Positions 1 through 9,203 of a stretch of DNA of 64,000 nt are shown one piece after another (within the stretch, counting starts at the first letter, position 1; every line of letters begins with the position of its first letter). The position numbers were made by a program, and so were the translations under genes. The notes beneath the pieces were generated by a model that searched no databases, was not told the origin of the DNA, and saw only the letters and a program-made list of their open reading frames with translations. This stretch comes from Pseudoduganella armeniaca (GTDB lineage: Bacteria > Pseudomonadota > Gammaproteobacteria > Burkholderiales > Burkholderiaceae_D), in contig NZ_CP028324.1 of the NCBI RefSeq assembly GCF_003028855.1, forward strand, positions 3,348,001 through 3,412,000, read 5' to 3'.

Positions 1-87
1 CTTGCCGTTCAGCGTGCATTTGTACATCTGCGCCTGGACGGGCAGGGCCAGTGCCATGAGCGTGGCCAGCAGGATCGAGGATTTCAC
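1..87 (-). CDS. Start of a secreted DUF4124-type protein (cut by window edge)
   Basis: Only the first 29 residues are in the window. The GTG start overlaps the TGA of the upstream FAD-oxidase gene by 4 bases, so translation is probably coupled. Residues 1-20 form a signal peptide (two basic-polar residues, an Ala/Leu-rich core, then VQAQ), and the mature part opens with MYKCTLNGK. An early Tyr-Lys-Cys followed by Asn-Gly-Lys is usual in DUF4124 proteins of betaproteobacteria, whose function is unknown. It is the last visible member of the wrbA operon. The family call rests on nine mature residues and is tentative. Confidence 0.55.
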   Translation of the reverse strand, partial: MKSSILLATLMALALPVQAQMYKCTLNGK

Positions 88-1490
88 AGGATTTTCCCGG
101 GATTCATCAGGTTGTGCGGATCGAGCGCGGCCTTGATGGCACGCATCAGCTGCAGGGCGACGGGATGCTTGTAGCGTGCCAGCTCGTCGCGTTTCAACGC
201 GCCGATGCCGTGTTCGGCCGAAATCGAGCCGCCATGGCGCGCCACGCTGTCGTGGACCACGCGGTTGACGGCTTCCTGGTTGACCAGAAACGCCTCGTCG
301 CCGATGCCCGCGGGGGGCGCCACGTTGAAATGCAGGTTGCCGTCGCCCAGGTGGCCGAAGCAGACCAGCTGGCAGCCGGGGAAGGCCTGCTGCAGCAGCG
401 GCGCCGTGCTGGCGATGAAATCGGCGATGCGCGAGACGGGCAGGGAGATGTCGTGCTTGATGTTCTTGCCGGCCGCCGCCTGCGCCAGCGGGATGTGCTC
501 ACGCAGCTGCCACAGGCCGCGCGACTGGGCCACGGAGCCGGCGACGACGGCGTCCAGCGCCACCTCCTGTTCCAGCGCGGCGCCGATGGCCTGCTCCAGC
601 AGCGCCACCGCATGCGGCTCGGACTCGCTGCTGGAGAGTTCGACCAGCGCATACTGCGGATATTCCTGCCCGAACGGGCGCGGCAGTTGCGGGAAGTGGT
701 GGGCGACGAGCCGCAGGCAGAAGGCCGACATCAGCTCGAAGCCCGTCAGGCTGGCGCCGGCGCGGTCCTGCAGCAGCGACAGCAGCCGCAGCGCGTGGCC
801 GGGCGTGGCCAGCGCCACCAGCGCCGTGATGGCCGCCTTCGGCTGTGGATACAGCTTCAGCACCGCGCCGGTGATGATGCCCAGCGTGCCCTCGGCGCCG
901 ATGAACAGGTCGCGCAGGTCGTAGCCGGTATTGTCCTTGCGCAGGGCGGAAAGGCCAGGCCAGACCTCGCCCTGCGGCGTGACCACTTCCAGGCCCAGGC
1001 ACAGTTCACGGGCGTTGCCGTAGCGCAGCACGGCCGTACCGCCGGCATTGGTGGACAGGTTGCCGCCGATCGTGCAGCTGCCTTCGGCCGCCAGCGACAG
1101 GGGGAACAGGCAGCCGTGCGCGGCTGCCACTTCCTGCACCTGCTGCAGGATGCAGCCGGCGTCGACGGTCATCGTACGATTGACGGCATCGACGCTGCGC
1201 ACCCGGTTCAGGCGCGCCAGCGACAGCACGACGGCCGTGCCGGTCGCATCGGGCACGCTGCCCAGCACCAGGCCCGTGTTGCCGCCCTGCGGCACGATCG
1301 GCACGCGCGCGGCGGCGCAGGCGCGCACCAGCGCCGCCACCTCGTCCACGCTGCCGGGGCGCAGCACGGCCAGCGCGCTGCCCGTGAAGCGGCCGCGCCA
1401 GTCGCGCAGGAACGGCGCCATGTCGGCCGCCTGGTGCAGCACGTGCGCCGCGCCGATCAGCGCGCGACAGGCGTCCAGGAAGGAATTCAT
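84..1490 (-). CDS. FAD-linked oxidase, D-lactate/glycolate or D-2-hydroxyglutarate dehydrogenase type
   Basis: 468 residues, a normal length for the GlcD/D2HGDH family. An N-terminal FAD-binding type 4 domain (about 40-215) contains PQGGNTGL near residue 68 and TIGGNLSTNAGG near 140, which contact the FAD pyrophosphate. The C-terminal oxidase domain carries GHLGDGNLHFN, whose histidines bind the active-site metal, and EHGIGALKRDEL. Such enzymes oxidise D-2-hydroxyacids and pass electrons to quinone or an ETF. The substrate cannot be told from sequence. The ATG at 1490 overlaps the stop of the DUF2069 gene (ATGA), which fixes the start although the frame is open further upstream. Confidence 0.9.
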   Translation of the reverse strand: MNSFLDACRALIGAAHVLHQAADMAPFLRDWRGRFTGSALAVLRPGSVDEVAALVRACAAARVPIVPQGGNTGLVLGSVPDATGTAVVLSLARLNRVRSVDAVNRTMTVDAGCILQQVQEVAAAHGCLFPLSLAAEGSCTIGGNLSTNAGGTAVLRYGNARELCLGLEVVTPQGEVWPGLSALRKDNTGYDLRDLFIGAEGTLGIITGAVLKLYPQPKAAITALVALATPGHALRLLSLLQDRAGASLTGFELMSAFCLRLVAHHFPQLPRPFGQEYPQYALVELSSSESEPHAVALLEQAIGAALEQEVALDAVVAGSVAQSRGLWQLREHIPLAQAAAGKNIKHDISLPVSRIADFIASTAPLLQQAFPGCQLVCFGHLGDGNLHFNVAPPAGIGDEAFLVNQEAVNRVVHDSVARHGGSISAEHGIGALKRDELARYKHPVALQLMRAIKAALDPHNLMNPGKIL

Positions 1491-1906
1491 CGCCGCCCGC
1501 CCGGCGTATTCGAGCCGCGCGTGACCTTCTCCAGCAGCTCCTGCGCGGCCTTTTTCGCCGCGCGCTTGTACGGCTGCACGTACAGCAGGGCGCAGCAGAA
1601 GAACACGAACACGATGATCGCTTCGCCCCAGCCCAGCCACGGCATGGTGCGGTCGCTCCAGCCGCGCACCACGCCCTCGGTGAAGTACAGCAGGATCATC
1701 ATCGAGGTCCACTGCAGCGTGTACAGGTCGCGCTTGATGACGCCGATCAGCGGGAACACCAGCGGCACGGCCTTCAGCGCCAGCCAGGAGCCGCCCGGGT
1801 GCAGCGGCGCCAGCATCAGCTCCCACAGCAGGCACCAGGCCACCAGCAAGGTCACGCTGAGCAGCGCGCCCCACCAGGCGATCTTCTGGCGCAGGCCGGG
1901 CATCAT
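1487..1906 (-). CDS. DUF2069 small inner-membrane protein
   Basis: 139 residues with four hydrophobic segments (about 10-30, 43-57, 67-84 and 92-112) and a basic C-terminal tail (YKRAAKKAAQ). The length, the first-helix AWWGALLSVTLL and the WTSMMILLYFTEGVVRGWSD stretch fit the DUF2069 predicted membrane family, which is usually found beside wrbA in Burkholderiales. Both ends overlap their neighbours by ATGA, giving a translationally coupled wrbA-DUF2069-oxidase operon. The start at 1906 (Met-Met-Pro) makes the overlap exact. No function is known. Confidence 0.85.
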   Translation of the reverse strand: MMPGLRQKIAWWGALLSVTLLVAWCLLWELMLAPLHPGGSWLALKAVPLVFPLIGVIKRDLYTLQWTSMMILLYFTEGVVRGWSDRTMPWLGWGEAIIVFVFFCCALLYVQPYKRAAKKAAQELLEKVTRGSNTPGGRR

Positions 1907-2529
1907 GCGCTCCGCGCTGGCAATGGAGCGGCCTGGCGCAGCGCCGTCTCGGCCAGGCGCCGGCCCAGCGCGACGGCCAGGCGCTTTTCCTCGTCGGTCA
2001 CGGGTTTCTTGCCGTCCAGGCCGGACCAGTGGCTGGCGCCGTACGGGGTGCCGCCGGACGACGTCGTCATCAGGTCCGGATTCGTGTACGGCAGGCCCAT
2101 CACGAGCAGGCCATGGTGCAGCAGCGGGATCATCATCGACAGCAAGGTCGACTCCTGGCCGCCATGCAGGCTGCCGGTGGAGGTGAACACGCAGGCGGGC
2201 TTGCCGGCCAGCGCGCCGGACAGCCACTGGCTCGACGTGCCGTCCCAGAAGTACTTCATGGCCGACGCCATGTTGCCGAAGCGGGTCGGCGAGCCGACCG
2301 CCAGCCCGGCGCATTGCTCCAGGTCCGCCAGCTCGACATACGGGGCGCCGTCGGCCGGCACGTCCGGCGCGGTGGCTTCGGCCACGGTGGAGACGGCGGG
2401 CACGGTGCGCAGCCGGGCATCGCAGCCGGGCACGCTCTCGATGCCCTGGGCGATCAGTTCGGCCAGCTTGCGGGTGGAACCGTGCCGCGAATAGTACAGC
2501 ACGAGGATAATCAGATTGGGAGCGTTCAT
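1903..2529 (-). CDS. wrbA: NAD(P)H:quinone oxidoreductase, WrbA type
   Basis: 208 residues, the usual WrbA length. It has a flavodoxin-like fold with an FMN phosphate loop YYSRHGSTRKLAE (about 12-24), GSPTRFGNMASAMKYFWDGT (about 78-97) and TSTGSLHGGQES (about 115-126), all hallmarks of the WrbA/type IV NQO family. These enzymes reduce quinones by two electrons and limit redox cycling in the cytoplasm. It is the first gene of a minus-strand operon, and its TGA overlaps the ATG of the DUF2069 gene. The start lies about 75 bases from the divergently transcribed YihY/BrkB gene, so the two share a short promoter region. Confidence 0.95.
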   Translation of the reverse strand: MNAPNLIILVLYYSRHGSTRKLAELIAQGIESVPGCDARLRTVPAVSTVAEATAPDVPADGAPYVELADLEQCAGLAVGSPTRFGNMASAMKYFWDGTSSQWLSGALAGKPACVFTSTGSLHGGQESTLLSMMIPLLHHGLLVMGLPYTNPDLMTTSSGGTPYGASHWSGLDGKKPVTDEEKRLAVALGRRLAETALRQAAPLPARSA

Positions 2530-2604
2530 CGTTGGTATTATATGGCCCTTTATGGACTTTCAGGCAATGGCGCTGCCGTCGCCGCCCAGCCCCGCACCTC
2601 CTGC

Positions 2605-3975
2605 ATGCCAGCTTCCTTCCTGACGACCTTATCCCAGTATGTGACGCGCAGCTGCCGCGACGGCATCGCCGAACTGCGCTCGCTGTCGTGGAGCGAAATC
2701 CGCGACCTGTTCCTGTTCGCCCGGCGCCGCCTGCGCGAGGAAAGCCTGCCCCAGGTCGCCGGCGGCCTGACCTTCACCACCGTGTTCGCGCTGGTGCCGG
2801 TGCTGACGATCGCGCTGGCCGTGTTCACCACCTTCCCGATGTTCAAGACCTTCCGCACGGCGCTGGAGGCCTACTTCATCCAGAGCGTGATGCCGAAGGC
2901 GATTTCGAACACGATCCTGTCCTACCTGACCACCTTCGCGGCGCAGGCCACGCGGCTGTCGGCCGTGGGCGCCGTCACGCTGGTGCTGACGTCGGTGGCG
3001 ATGATGGGGATGATCGAGCGCGTGTTCAACCGCATCTGGCGCGTCAAGGCCGAGCGGCGCTGGACCCGCCGCATCCTGGTCTACTGGGCCTTGATCACGC
3101 TGGGACCGCTGGTCGTGGGCGTCTCGCTGTCGCTCTCCACCAAGGTGTTCTCGGCCACCACGTCGCTGGTGGGCGACGTCGCCGGCGCGCTGTTCTACAC
3201 GATCCTGTCGCTGGCCCTGACGACGGCCGGCTTCACGTTCCTCTACCTGGCCGTCCCGAACCGCAACGTCGAATGGCGCGATGCGCTGGCCGGCGGCATG
3301 CTGGCCGGCATGGCGTTCGAGCTGGCCAAGCGCGGCTTCGCCGTCTTCATCACGCAGTTCCCGACCTACTCGAAAATCTACGGCGCGCTGGCCGCGCTGC
3401 CGCTGTTCCTGCTGTGGGTCTACCTGTCGTGGATGATCACCTTGGTGGGCGCGCTGCTGACGGCCGCGCTGCCGGTCGTCAAATACGAGCGCTGGTGGCA
3501 CGAGCCGGCGCCGGGCAGCGCCTTTGTCGACGCGATGGCCGTGCTGCAGGTGCTGCACGTGGCCTGCCGCTGCGGCGACACGGCGCTGGTCAACGCCAGC
3601 GCGATCCGCGCCCGCACCCGGCTGGGCTTCGACGAGATGGACCTGCTGCTCGAACGCATGCAGGCGCAGGGCTGGGTAGGGCGCGTCAAGCTGGACGCGC
3701 CGCCGCGGGTCCAGTGGGGCAAGCACGTGGGCAGCGACGCCGACAGTTGGGTGCTGCTGGCCAATACGGAGCGCCTGACCCTGGCGGACGTGTATCGCGT
3801 ATTCGTGTTCGGCGGCATGCCAGTCAATGCGGGCGTGGCCTACGAGTCCGACGACCCGCGCGACGCGCAGGCCAGCCGCGACGCGGCGCGGCTGGCGCGC
3901 CAGGTGGAAGCGGCCGTGGAAACGGGCCTGGGCCGCTCGCTGGCCGATCACTTCGGGCCGTTGGACTGCCGCTGA
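2605..3975 (+). CDS. YihY/BrkB family inner-membrane protein
   Basis: 456 residues. The membrane domain (about 30-300) has several transmembrane helices and family features such as AGGLTFTTVFALVPVL early and PLFLLWVYLSWMITLVGALL before the last helix. A soluble C-terminal part of about 150 residues follows and may contain a winged-helix-like region (RLGFDEMDLLLERMQAQGWV). The family was once annotated as ribonuclease BN, which is wrong; the role is unknown, possibly transport. The start is uncertain: ATG at 2605 is chosen, an in-frame ATG at 2542 exists, and neither has a clear ribosome binding site. Confidence 0.88.
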   Translation: MPASFLTTLSQYVTRSCRDGIAELRSLSWSEIRDLFLFARRRLREESLPQVAGGLTFTTVFALVPVLTIALAVFTTFPMFKTFRTALEAYFIQSVMPKAISNTILSYLTTFAAQATRLSAVGAVTLVLTSVAMMGMIERVFNRIWRVKAERRWTRRILVYWALITLGPLVVGVSLSLSTKVFSATTSLVGDVAGALFYTILSLALTTAGFTFLYLAVPNRNVEWRDALAGGMLAGMAFELAKRGFAVFITQFPTYSKIYGALAALPLFLLWVYLSWMITLVGALLTAALPVVKYERWWHEPAPGSAFVDAMAVLQVLHVACRCGDTALVNASAIRARTRLGFDEMDLLLERMQAQGWVGRVKLDAPPRVQWGKHVGSDADSWVLLANTERLTLADVYRVFVFGGMPVNAGVAYESDDPRDAQASRDAARLARQVEAAVETGLGRSLADHFGPLDCR

Positions 3976-3982
3976 ATTGACC

Positions 3983-4705
3983 TTACCGCGCTGCCAGGAA
4001 ACCGGTCAGCGCGTCCAGCACGGCCGCGGGCTGCTCCGCCATCATCTGGTGGCCGGCATCGACCGTGACCTGGCGCGGCGACGCCAGCGCCGCCGGCAGC
4101 TGGCCGCCGTCGGGGGGCGTCATCATGTCGCGCGCGCCGGCCAGGAACAGCACGGGGCAGCGCACCAGCGCGGCGGCAGCGGCGCCGTTGGCGTAAGCCT
4201 TGCATGCCGCAAGGTCCGTATGCAGCAAATGCGGGCCACGCGCCGCGACGGCCCGCATCAGCGCGCGCGAGCCTTGCGTGGCCGGGTGTTCGGCGCCATC
4301 GGGGCCGGGCGCGTGCGACCAGCGCGCCACCATCTCGATGGCGGCCGGCTCGTCTTCCAGCGCCGTCTTCAGCAGGGCGCCCGAGACTTTCATCGGAAAA
4401 GTACTGCCCAGCAGCGCCAGGTGCGTGACGCGCGCCGGTGCGCGCGCGGCCGCTTCCAGCGCCACCAGCGAACCCATGCTGTGGCCGGCCAGGGCGGCCC
4501 GCTCGATGCCTTGCGCGTCCAGTTCGGCCAACAGCCAGTCGGCCATCGCCTCGACGGACGACAGCGGCGCGCCGCCGCCAGCGTGGGCCGGCAAGTCGAC
4601 GGCCAGCACGCGCCAGCCATGCCGTTCGAGGCCGGGCACGAGCGGCGCCCAGACGGTGTGGTCGTTCAGCGCGCCGTGCACGAGGACGAGGGTGGGCGAG
4701 GGCAT
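3983..4705 (-). CDS. Alpha/beta-fold hydrolase
   Basis: 240 residues. The fold is clear from LVLVHGALNDHTVW (oxyanion His-Gly, residues 6-19), the nucleophile elbow GHSMG near residue 94, an acid in AGARDMMTPP near 190 and a catalytic histidine in DAGHQMMAEQP near 215. This is a complete serine-hydrolase triad of the esterase/haloalkane-dehalogenase-like superfamily. The substrate is unknown. It converges with the YihY gene, leaving 7 bases between stop codons. The 233 bases upstream (4706-4938) hold no gene and must carry the promoters of this gene and of the divergent CBS gene. Confidence 0.88.
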   Translation of the reverse strand: MPSPTLVLVHGALNDHTVWAPLVPGLERHGWRVLAVDLPAHAGGGAPLSSVEAMADWLLAELDAQGIERAALAGHSMGSLVALEAAARAPARVTHLALLGSTFPMKVSGALLKTALEDEPAAIEMVARWSHAPGPDGAEHPATQGSRALMRAVAARGPHLLHTDLAACKAYANGAAAAALVRCPVLFLAGARDMMTPPDGGQLPAALASPRQVTVDAGHQMMAEQPAAVLDALTGFLAAR

Positions 4706-4938
4706 GGAGTCTCCTGTCGGGTTGTCATGGCCCCGATGCTACCGTGCTGGCGCGGCGCGTCAAGGGTGTTGCATTCCAGTTATGCGCAGCGCTGGATTTT
4801 TTGCCGGGCATCGGCTACATTCGGCTATAGCGCTGACAAGCTGTTTCAGAATGGCCATGGCCGCCGGCCAGGGCCACTCCGAGGCACCTCCTGGCACTAA
4901 TTCACCCACCCCATTTTCGCGCGGACAGGACGGCCACC

Positions 4939-5406
4939 ATGAAAGTATCAGAAATCCTTCAAGTCAAAGGCAATATCCTCTACACGATCAGCCCCGACCA
5001 GCCCCTGGCAGACGCGGCCAATACCATGGCCGAGAAGGACATCGGCTCGCTGGTCGTGATGGAATACGGCGACCTGGTGGGCATGCTGACCTTCCGCGAG
5101 GTACTGAAGGCGCTGCACGCGAACGACGGCACGGTGGGCGGCGGCACGGTGCGCAAGCACATGGACGACCATCCGATCACGGTCACGCCGGACACGGAAG
5201 TGAACGAAGTGCGCCGCATCATGCTGGAAAAGCACGCGCGCTACCTGCCGGTGATGAACGCCAAGACCATCCTGGGCGTGATCTCGTTCTACGACGTGGC
5301 GCGCGCGGTGCTGGAAGCGCAGAGCTTCGAGAACCGCATGCTGAAGGCGTATATCCGCGACTGGCCGGCGGAAGAGGATGAGTTCGCTGCCGCGAACCAG
5401 CGCTGA
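4939..5406 (+). CDS. CBS-domain protein
   Basis: 155 residues forming one Bateman module: CBS1 about 8-62 (ends in DLVGMLTFREVLKAL) and CBS2 about 76-128 (VTPDTEVNEVRRIM, ending in ILGVISFYDVARAVLE). Stand-alone CBS pairs bind adenine nucleotides and act as energy sensors or regulators of unknown partners. A purine-rich AGGACGG lies just upstream of the ATG. It is monocistronic and followed by a large palindromic repeat that may act as a transcription end. Confidence 0.9.
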   Translation: MKVSEILQVKGNILYTISPDQPLADAANTMAEKDIGSLVVMEYGDLVGMLTFREVLKALHANDGTVGGGTVRKHMDDHPITVTPDTEVNEVRRIMLEKHARYLPVMNAKTILGVISFYDVARAVLEAQSFENRMLKAYIRDWPAEEDEFAAANQR

Positions 5407-5424
5407 GAGCACTGTTGGCGTAAT

Positions 5425-5529
5425 GGCTTGGGGTCTGTCCCCCAAGGGGACTGACCCCGGTTTTTATCGCTGTACGGAGTGCCGGATTAAAACCGGGGTC
5501 AGTCCCTTTGCAGGGACAGACCCCAAGCC
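5425..5529. repeat. Long inverted repeat, REP/MITE-like
   Basis: The arms 5425-5465 and 5488-5529 are close reverse complements around a spacer of about 22 bases. Each arm reads GGCTTGGGGTCTGTCCC, then a short GGGACTGACCCCGGTTTT segment, so each arm is also partly self-complementary. It lies between the CBS gene and the 3' end of the convergent EAL gene, the usual place for REP-type elements. The GGGGTCAGT core also occurs in the 127-bp tandem repeat at 16211-16517. No transposase is present, so it would be non-autonomous. It could also end transcription from either side. Confidence 0.8.
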
Positions 5530-5563
5530 TGACACTCCCCGGTGGCTCCTGCAGACCCCACCC

Positions 5564-7813
5564 TCAAGCGCTCTGGCGCGCCTCCCCAGCCAGCCACGCC
5601 GCCAGGTCCTCGGCCGTCATCGGCCGCGCGAACAGGAAACCCTGCGCCAGCGGGCAGCCCAGGTGGTACAGTACCTGCGCCTGGCGCTCGTCCTCGACGC
5701 CCTCGGCCACGATCGACAGGCCCAGGTTGCGGCCCAGCTGGATCACCATCTCGGCAATGCTGCTGCCGCGCGACGAGCCCGTGATCTCGGTCACGAAGGC
5801 GCGGTCGATCTTCAGGCGGTCGATGCGTAGCCGCTGCAGGTGCGACAGCGACGAGAAGCCGGTGCCGAAGTCGTCGATCGCCACCTTGACGCCGGTGCGC
5901 CGTACCTCGGCCAGCATCTCCACCAGCAGATGCGGTTCCTCCATCGCCATCGATTCCGTGATCTCCAGCTCCACGTACTCCGGCGGCGCGCCCGTCTCCT
6001 CCAGCGCCTGGCGCAGCATGGGCAGGAACTGCGGGTGGCGGAACTGCACCTGCGAGACGTTGACGGAAATGGTGAAGGCACGGTGCCCGGCGGCGCGTAG
6101 CCGGACCAGCTCGGCGCATGCCGTGCGCAGCACCCATTCGCCCATCTCGATGATGAGACCCGAATACTCGGCGATCGGGATGAAGCGGTCGGGCGAGACG
6201 AACTTGCCGTCGCGCGTGCGCCAGCGCAGCAGGGCTTCGGCGCCCACCGGCCGGCGCGTGGCCAGGTCGATCTGCGGCTGGTACATCAGGAACAGCTCGT
6301 GCTGGCTGAACGCCGTGCGCAGCGCGTGCATCATGCGCACCCGCTCGCGGATCTCGACGCCCATGTTGCGCGAGAAGTAGAAGTGGCCGGCGCGCTGCTG
6401 CGACTTGGCGCGCTTCAGGGCGATGTCGGCGTCCTTCAGCGCGTCGGCGCCGCTGCCGTCGTGCTCGGCCAGCCGCACCAGCCCGAGGGTGGCCGACAGT
6501 TGCACGTCCTGCCCCTCGATATTGAAGGGCTGCTGGAACTGCGCCAGGATATGGGCCGGGTTGACGGCCGCTTCCTCGCCCAGCACGCAGAAGATGTCGC
6601 CGCCGATGCGGGCCACCGTCAGCTGCTGGCCCAGGCTGTGCTGCAGCCGGCCCGCCACGGCCGCCAGCAGCTGGTCGCCGAATTCGTGGCCGAGCGCGTC
6701 GTTGGTTTCGGCGAAGTGGTCCAGGTCCACCAGCGACAGCACGGCGCCGTCGCGGGCCGGTCCCGCCAGGGTGGCATCGAGGATCTCGACCAGGCGGGTG
6801 CGGTTGGGCAGTTTCGACAGGGTGTCGTAGAACGCCGCCTCGTGCAGGTGCGCGACCAGCTCGACATTGTCCAGCCCCACGGCCACGTTGGCGGTGAACA
6901 CGTCCAGCAGGCGCTCTTCCAGTTCGCTGGGCGCGCGCGTGACGTCGAGCTGGGCGACGAAGGTGCGGCACGACTTGCCCGCGAAGTACAGCGCCACCGC
7001 ATCGGCCGTGTACAGGTTGCGCTTGTCCGCCAGCGCGCGCGCGGCCAGCGGCATCGGCAGGGCGCTCGCGCCGAATTGCCGGCCTTCGTATGCCAGCCAC
7101 TCGCCGCTGGCGGCCAGTACGTGCAGCTGCGGCGTGTCGCAGCCTTCCTGCGCGCACAGGAAGCCGCTGCAGTCCTGCCCCAGCAGGGCGGCCGCCTGCG
7201 CCAGCACGCCGGCGGCGAAGTTGGCCACGCCGTGCAGCGCCATCAGCTGCGTGCTGGCGTGGACGATCTGGTTCAGGCCGCGCCGGCTGTCGCTGATCTT
7301 GCGGATCTGCTCGTATGAGCGGATCGCGGCAGTGACCGTCGTGTACAGCTTGATGCGGGTCAGCTCGGACTTGGTCTTGTAGTCGTTGATGTCGAAGTCG
7401 CGGATTGCGTCGATCTCGGGCGCGTAGCCGGGCTGGCCGGTGCGCAGGATGATGCGCACGTCCGCCAGCCTCAGCGTTTCGCGGATATGGCGCACCAGGT
7501 GCAGGCCGGCGTCGTCCTGTTCCATCACCACGTCCAGCAGGATCACGGCGATGTCGTGCTCGTGGCGCAGCAGCTCGCGCGCCTGCGCCGCCGAGTAGGC
7601 GTGCACGAATTCGAGCGGGCGGCCCTGCATGTCCAGGTTGCCCAGCGCGAAGGTGGTGGTCGAATGCACGTCCTCGTCGTCGTCGACGATCATCACGCGC
7701 CACACGCCGTGCGGCGCCGGCGCTGCCGGTTGCGCGGGCGGCTCGTCGAGGAAGACCAGGTCGTCCTGGTCGTCGCGCGACGTCGGGTCCTCTGGCGTGA
7801 TCGGTACGGGCAT
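5564..7813 (-). CDS. Response regulator with DUF3369, degenerate GGDEF and EAL domains
   Basis: 749 residues. REC domain about 38-165 with acidic pocket DDDED and phospho-acceptor Asp94 (ILLDVV); DUF3369 GAF-like region about 180-320; GGDEF about 330-490 whose site reads GGDIF, so diguanylate cyclase activity is probably lost; EAL about 500-740 with intact GAEALLRW, NVSQVQF, ELEITES, DDFGTGFSSL and VAEGVED. The protein is most likely a phosphodiesterase lowering c-di-GMP under control of an unknown sensor kinase. It is transcribed alone; the 267 bases upstream to aroC hold no other gene. Confidence 0.93.
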   Translation of the reverse strand: MPVPITPEDPTSRDDQDDLVFLDEPPAQPAAPAPHGVWRVMIVDDDEDVHSTTTFALGNLDMQGRPLEFVHAYSAAQARELLRHEHDIAVILLDVVMEQDDAGLHLVRHIRETLRLADVRIILRTGQPGYAPEIDAIRDFDINDYKTKSELTRIKLYTTVTAAIRSYEQIRKISDSRRGLNQIVHASTQLMALHGVANFAAGVLAQAAALLGQDCSGFLCAQEGCDTPQLHVLAASGEWLAYEGRQFGASALPMPLAARALADKRNLYTADAVALYFAGKSCRTFVAQLDVTRAPSELEERLLDVFTANVAVGLDNVELVAHLHEAAFYDTLSKLPNRTRLVEILDATLAGPARDGAVLSLVDLDHFAETNDALGHEFGDQLLAAVAGRLQHSLGQQLTVARIGGDIFCVLGEEAAVNPAHILAQFQQPFNIEGQDVQLSATLGLVRLAEHDGSGADALKDADIALKRAKSQQRAGHFYFSRNMGVEIRERVRMMHALRTAFSQHELFLMYQPQIDLATRRPVGAEALLRWRTRDGKFVSPDRFIPIAEYSGLIIEMGEWVLRTACAELVRLRAAGHRAFTISVNVSQVQFRHPQFLPMLRQALEETGAPPEYVELEITESMAMEEPHLLVEMLAEVRRTGVKVAIDDFGTGFSSLSHLQRLRIDRLKIDRAFVTEITGSSRGSSIAEMVIQLGRNLGLSIVAEGVEDERQAQVLYHLGCPLAQGFLFARPMTAEDLAAWLAGEARQSA

Positions 7814-8080
7814 GCGTGCTTCTCCGGATTGGTCTTAGGTAGCGCTCACGTAGCGCTTTTTCCCTTGTTTCCCTGTTCAAGTATATAGGGGAATGAACAA
7901 CATCCGCGAGTAGTATGGTGCAAGTCCAGCCAACTCGCGTGATTTTTGGGCTTTCTTGTTGGAAAATGATGTTTTTACGCAATAGTCCCGGCGGCGCCGG
8001 ACCCGCGCTGGCAGAGACCATGGCAAAGCGGTAAAATTGACAATTCCTTCTTCGTTCACGCGTCTCGCACGTCACCCACT

Positions 8081-9187
8081 ATGTCCGGCAATTCCTTTGG
8101 CAAGCTGTTCACCGTAAGCACTTTTGGCGAATCCCACGGACCGGCGATCGGCTGCGTGGTCGATGGCTGCCCGCCGGGCCTGGCGTTGTCGGAGGCGGAC
8201 ATCCAGCCCGAGCTGGACCGCCGCAAGCCCGGCACGTCGCGCCACGTGACGCAGCGCCAGGAGCCGGACGCGGTGCAGATCCTGTCCGGCGTCTACGAAG
8301 GCGTGACGACCGGCACGCCGATCGCGCTCCTGATCAGGAACGAAGACCAGCGCAGCAAGGACTACGGCAACATCGCCGACAGCTTCCGGCCCGGCCATGC
8401 CGACTACACCTACTGGCACAAGTACGGCGTGCGCGACCCGCGCGGCGGCGGCCGCTCGTCGGCGCGCCTGACGGCGCCCGTGGTGGGCGCGGCCGCCATC
8501 GCCAAGAAATGGCTGAAGGCGCAGTACGGCACCGAGTTCCTCGGTTGCATGAGCCAGCTGGGCGAGATCGAGGTGCCGTTCCAGGACTGGGCGCACGTCG
8601 CCAACAATCCGTTCTTCGCGGCGAGCGGCGACGCGGCCCTGATCGCGCGCATGGAAAGCTATATGGATGAACTGCGCAAGGCCGGCGACTCGATCGGCGC
8701 CCGCATCGACGTGATCGCGCGCAATGTGCCGGTGGGCCTGGGCCAGCCGATCTACGACAAGCTCGATGCCGACATCGCCTACGCGATGATGGGCATTAAT
8801 GCCGTCAAGGGCATCGAGATCGGCGCGGGCTTCAAGTCGGTGGCACAGCGCGGTTCGGAACATGGCGACGAGCTGACGCCGCAAGGCTTCGTCGGCAACC
8901 ACGCCGGCGGCATCCTGGGTGGCATCTCGACCGGGCAGGACATCACGGTCTCGCTCGCGATCAAGCCGACGTCGTCGATCCGCACGCCGCGCCGCTCGAT
9001 CGACAAGGACGGCAATCCCGTCACCGTCGAGACCTTCGGCCGCCACGACCCGTGCGTCGGCATCCGCGCCACGCCGATCGCCGAGGCCATGCTGGCCCTG
9101 GTGCTGATGGATCACGCGCTGCAGCACCGCGCCCAGTGCGGCGACGTTGCCGTGCGCACGCCGGACATCGCGCGCGCCGGGCGCTGA
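8081..9187 (+). CDS. aroC: Chorismate synthase
   Basis: 368 residues, full length for AroC. It converts 5-enolpyruvylshikimate-3-phosphate to chorismate using reduced FMN, the last shared step of aromatic amino acid synthesis. Family signatures are visible: GESHGPAIGCVVDGCPPG near residue 16, the arginine-rich RDPRGGGRSSAR near 120 and the C-terminal GRHDPCVGIRATPIAEAM near 320. No standard Shine-Dalgarno is obvious before the ATG. A TAAAAT at about 8031 could be a -10 box. It is convergent with the HDOD gene, 16 bases apart. Confidence 0.98.
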   Translation: MSGNSFGKLFTVSTFGESHGPAIGCVVDGCPPGLALSEADIQPELDRRKPGTSRHVTQRQEPDAVQILSGVYEGVTTGTPIALLIRNEDQRSKDYGNIADSFRPGHADYTYWHKYGVRDPRGGGRSSARLTAPVVGAAAIAKKWLKAQYGTEFLGCMSQLGEIEVPFQDWAHVANNPFFAASGDAALIARMESYMDELRKAGDSIGARIDVIARNVPVGLGQPIYDKLDADIAYAMMGINAVKGIEIGAGFKSVAQRGSEHGDELTPQGFVGNHAGGILGGISTGQDITVSLAIKPTSSIRTPRRSIDKDGNPVTVETFGRHDPCVGIRATPIAEAMLALVLMDHALQHRAQCGDVAVRTPDIARAGR

Positions 9188-9203
9188 GCGCCGCGGCCGC
9201 CGG

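Noticed and set aside
2542..2604. N-terminal extension of the YihY/BrkB protein from ATG 2542
   Set aside because: The extra 21 residues are not membrane-like and would start 12 bases from the wrbA start; kept only as an alternative.
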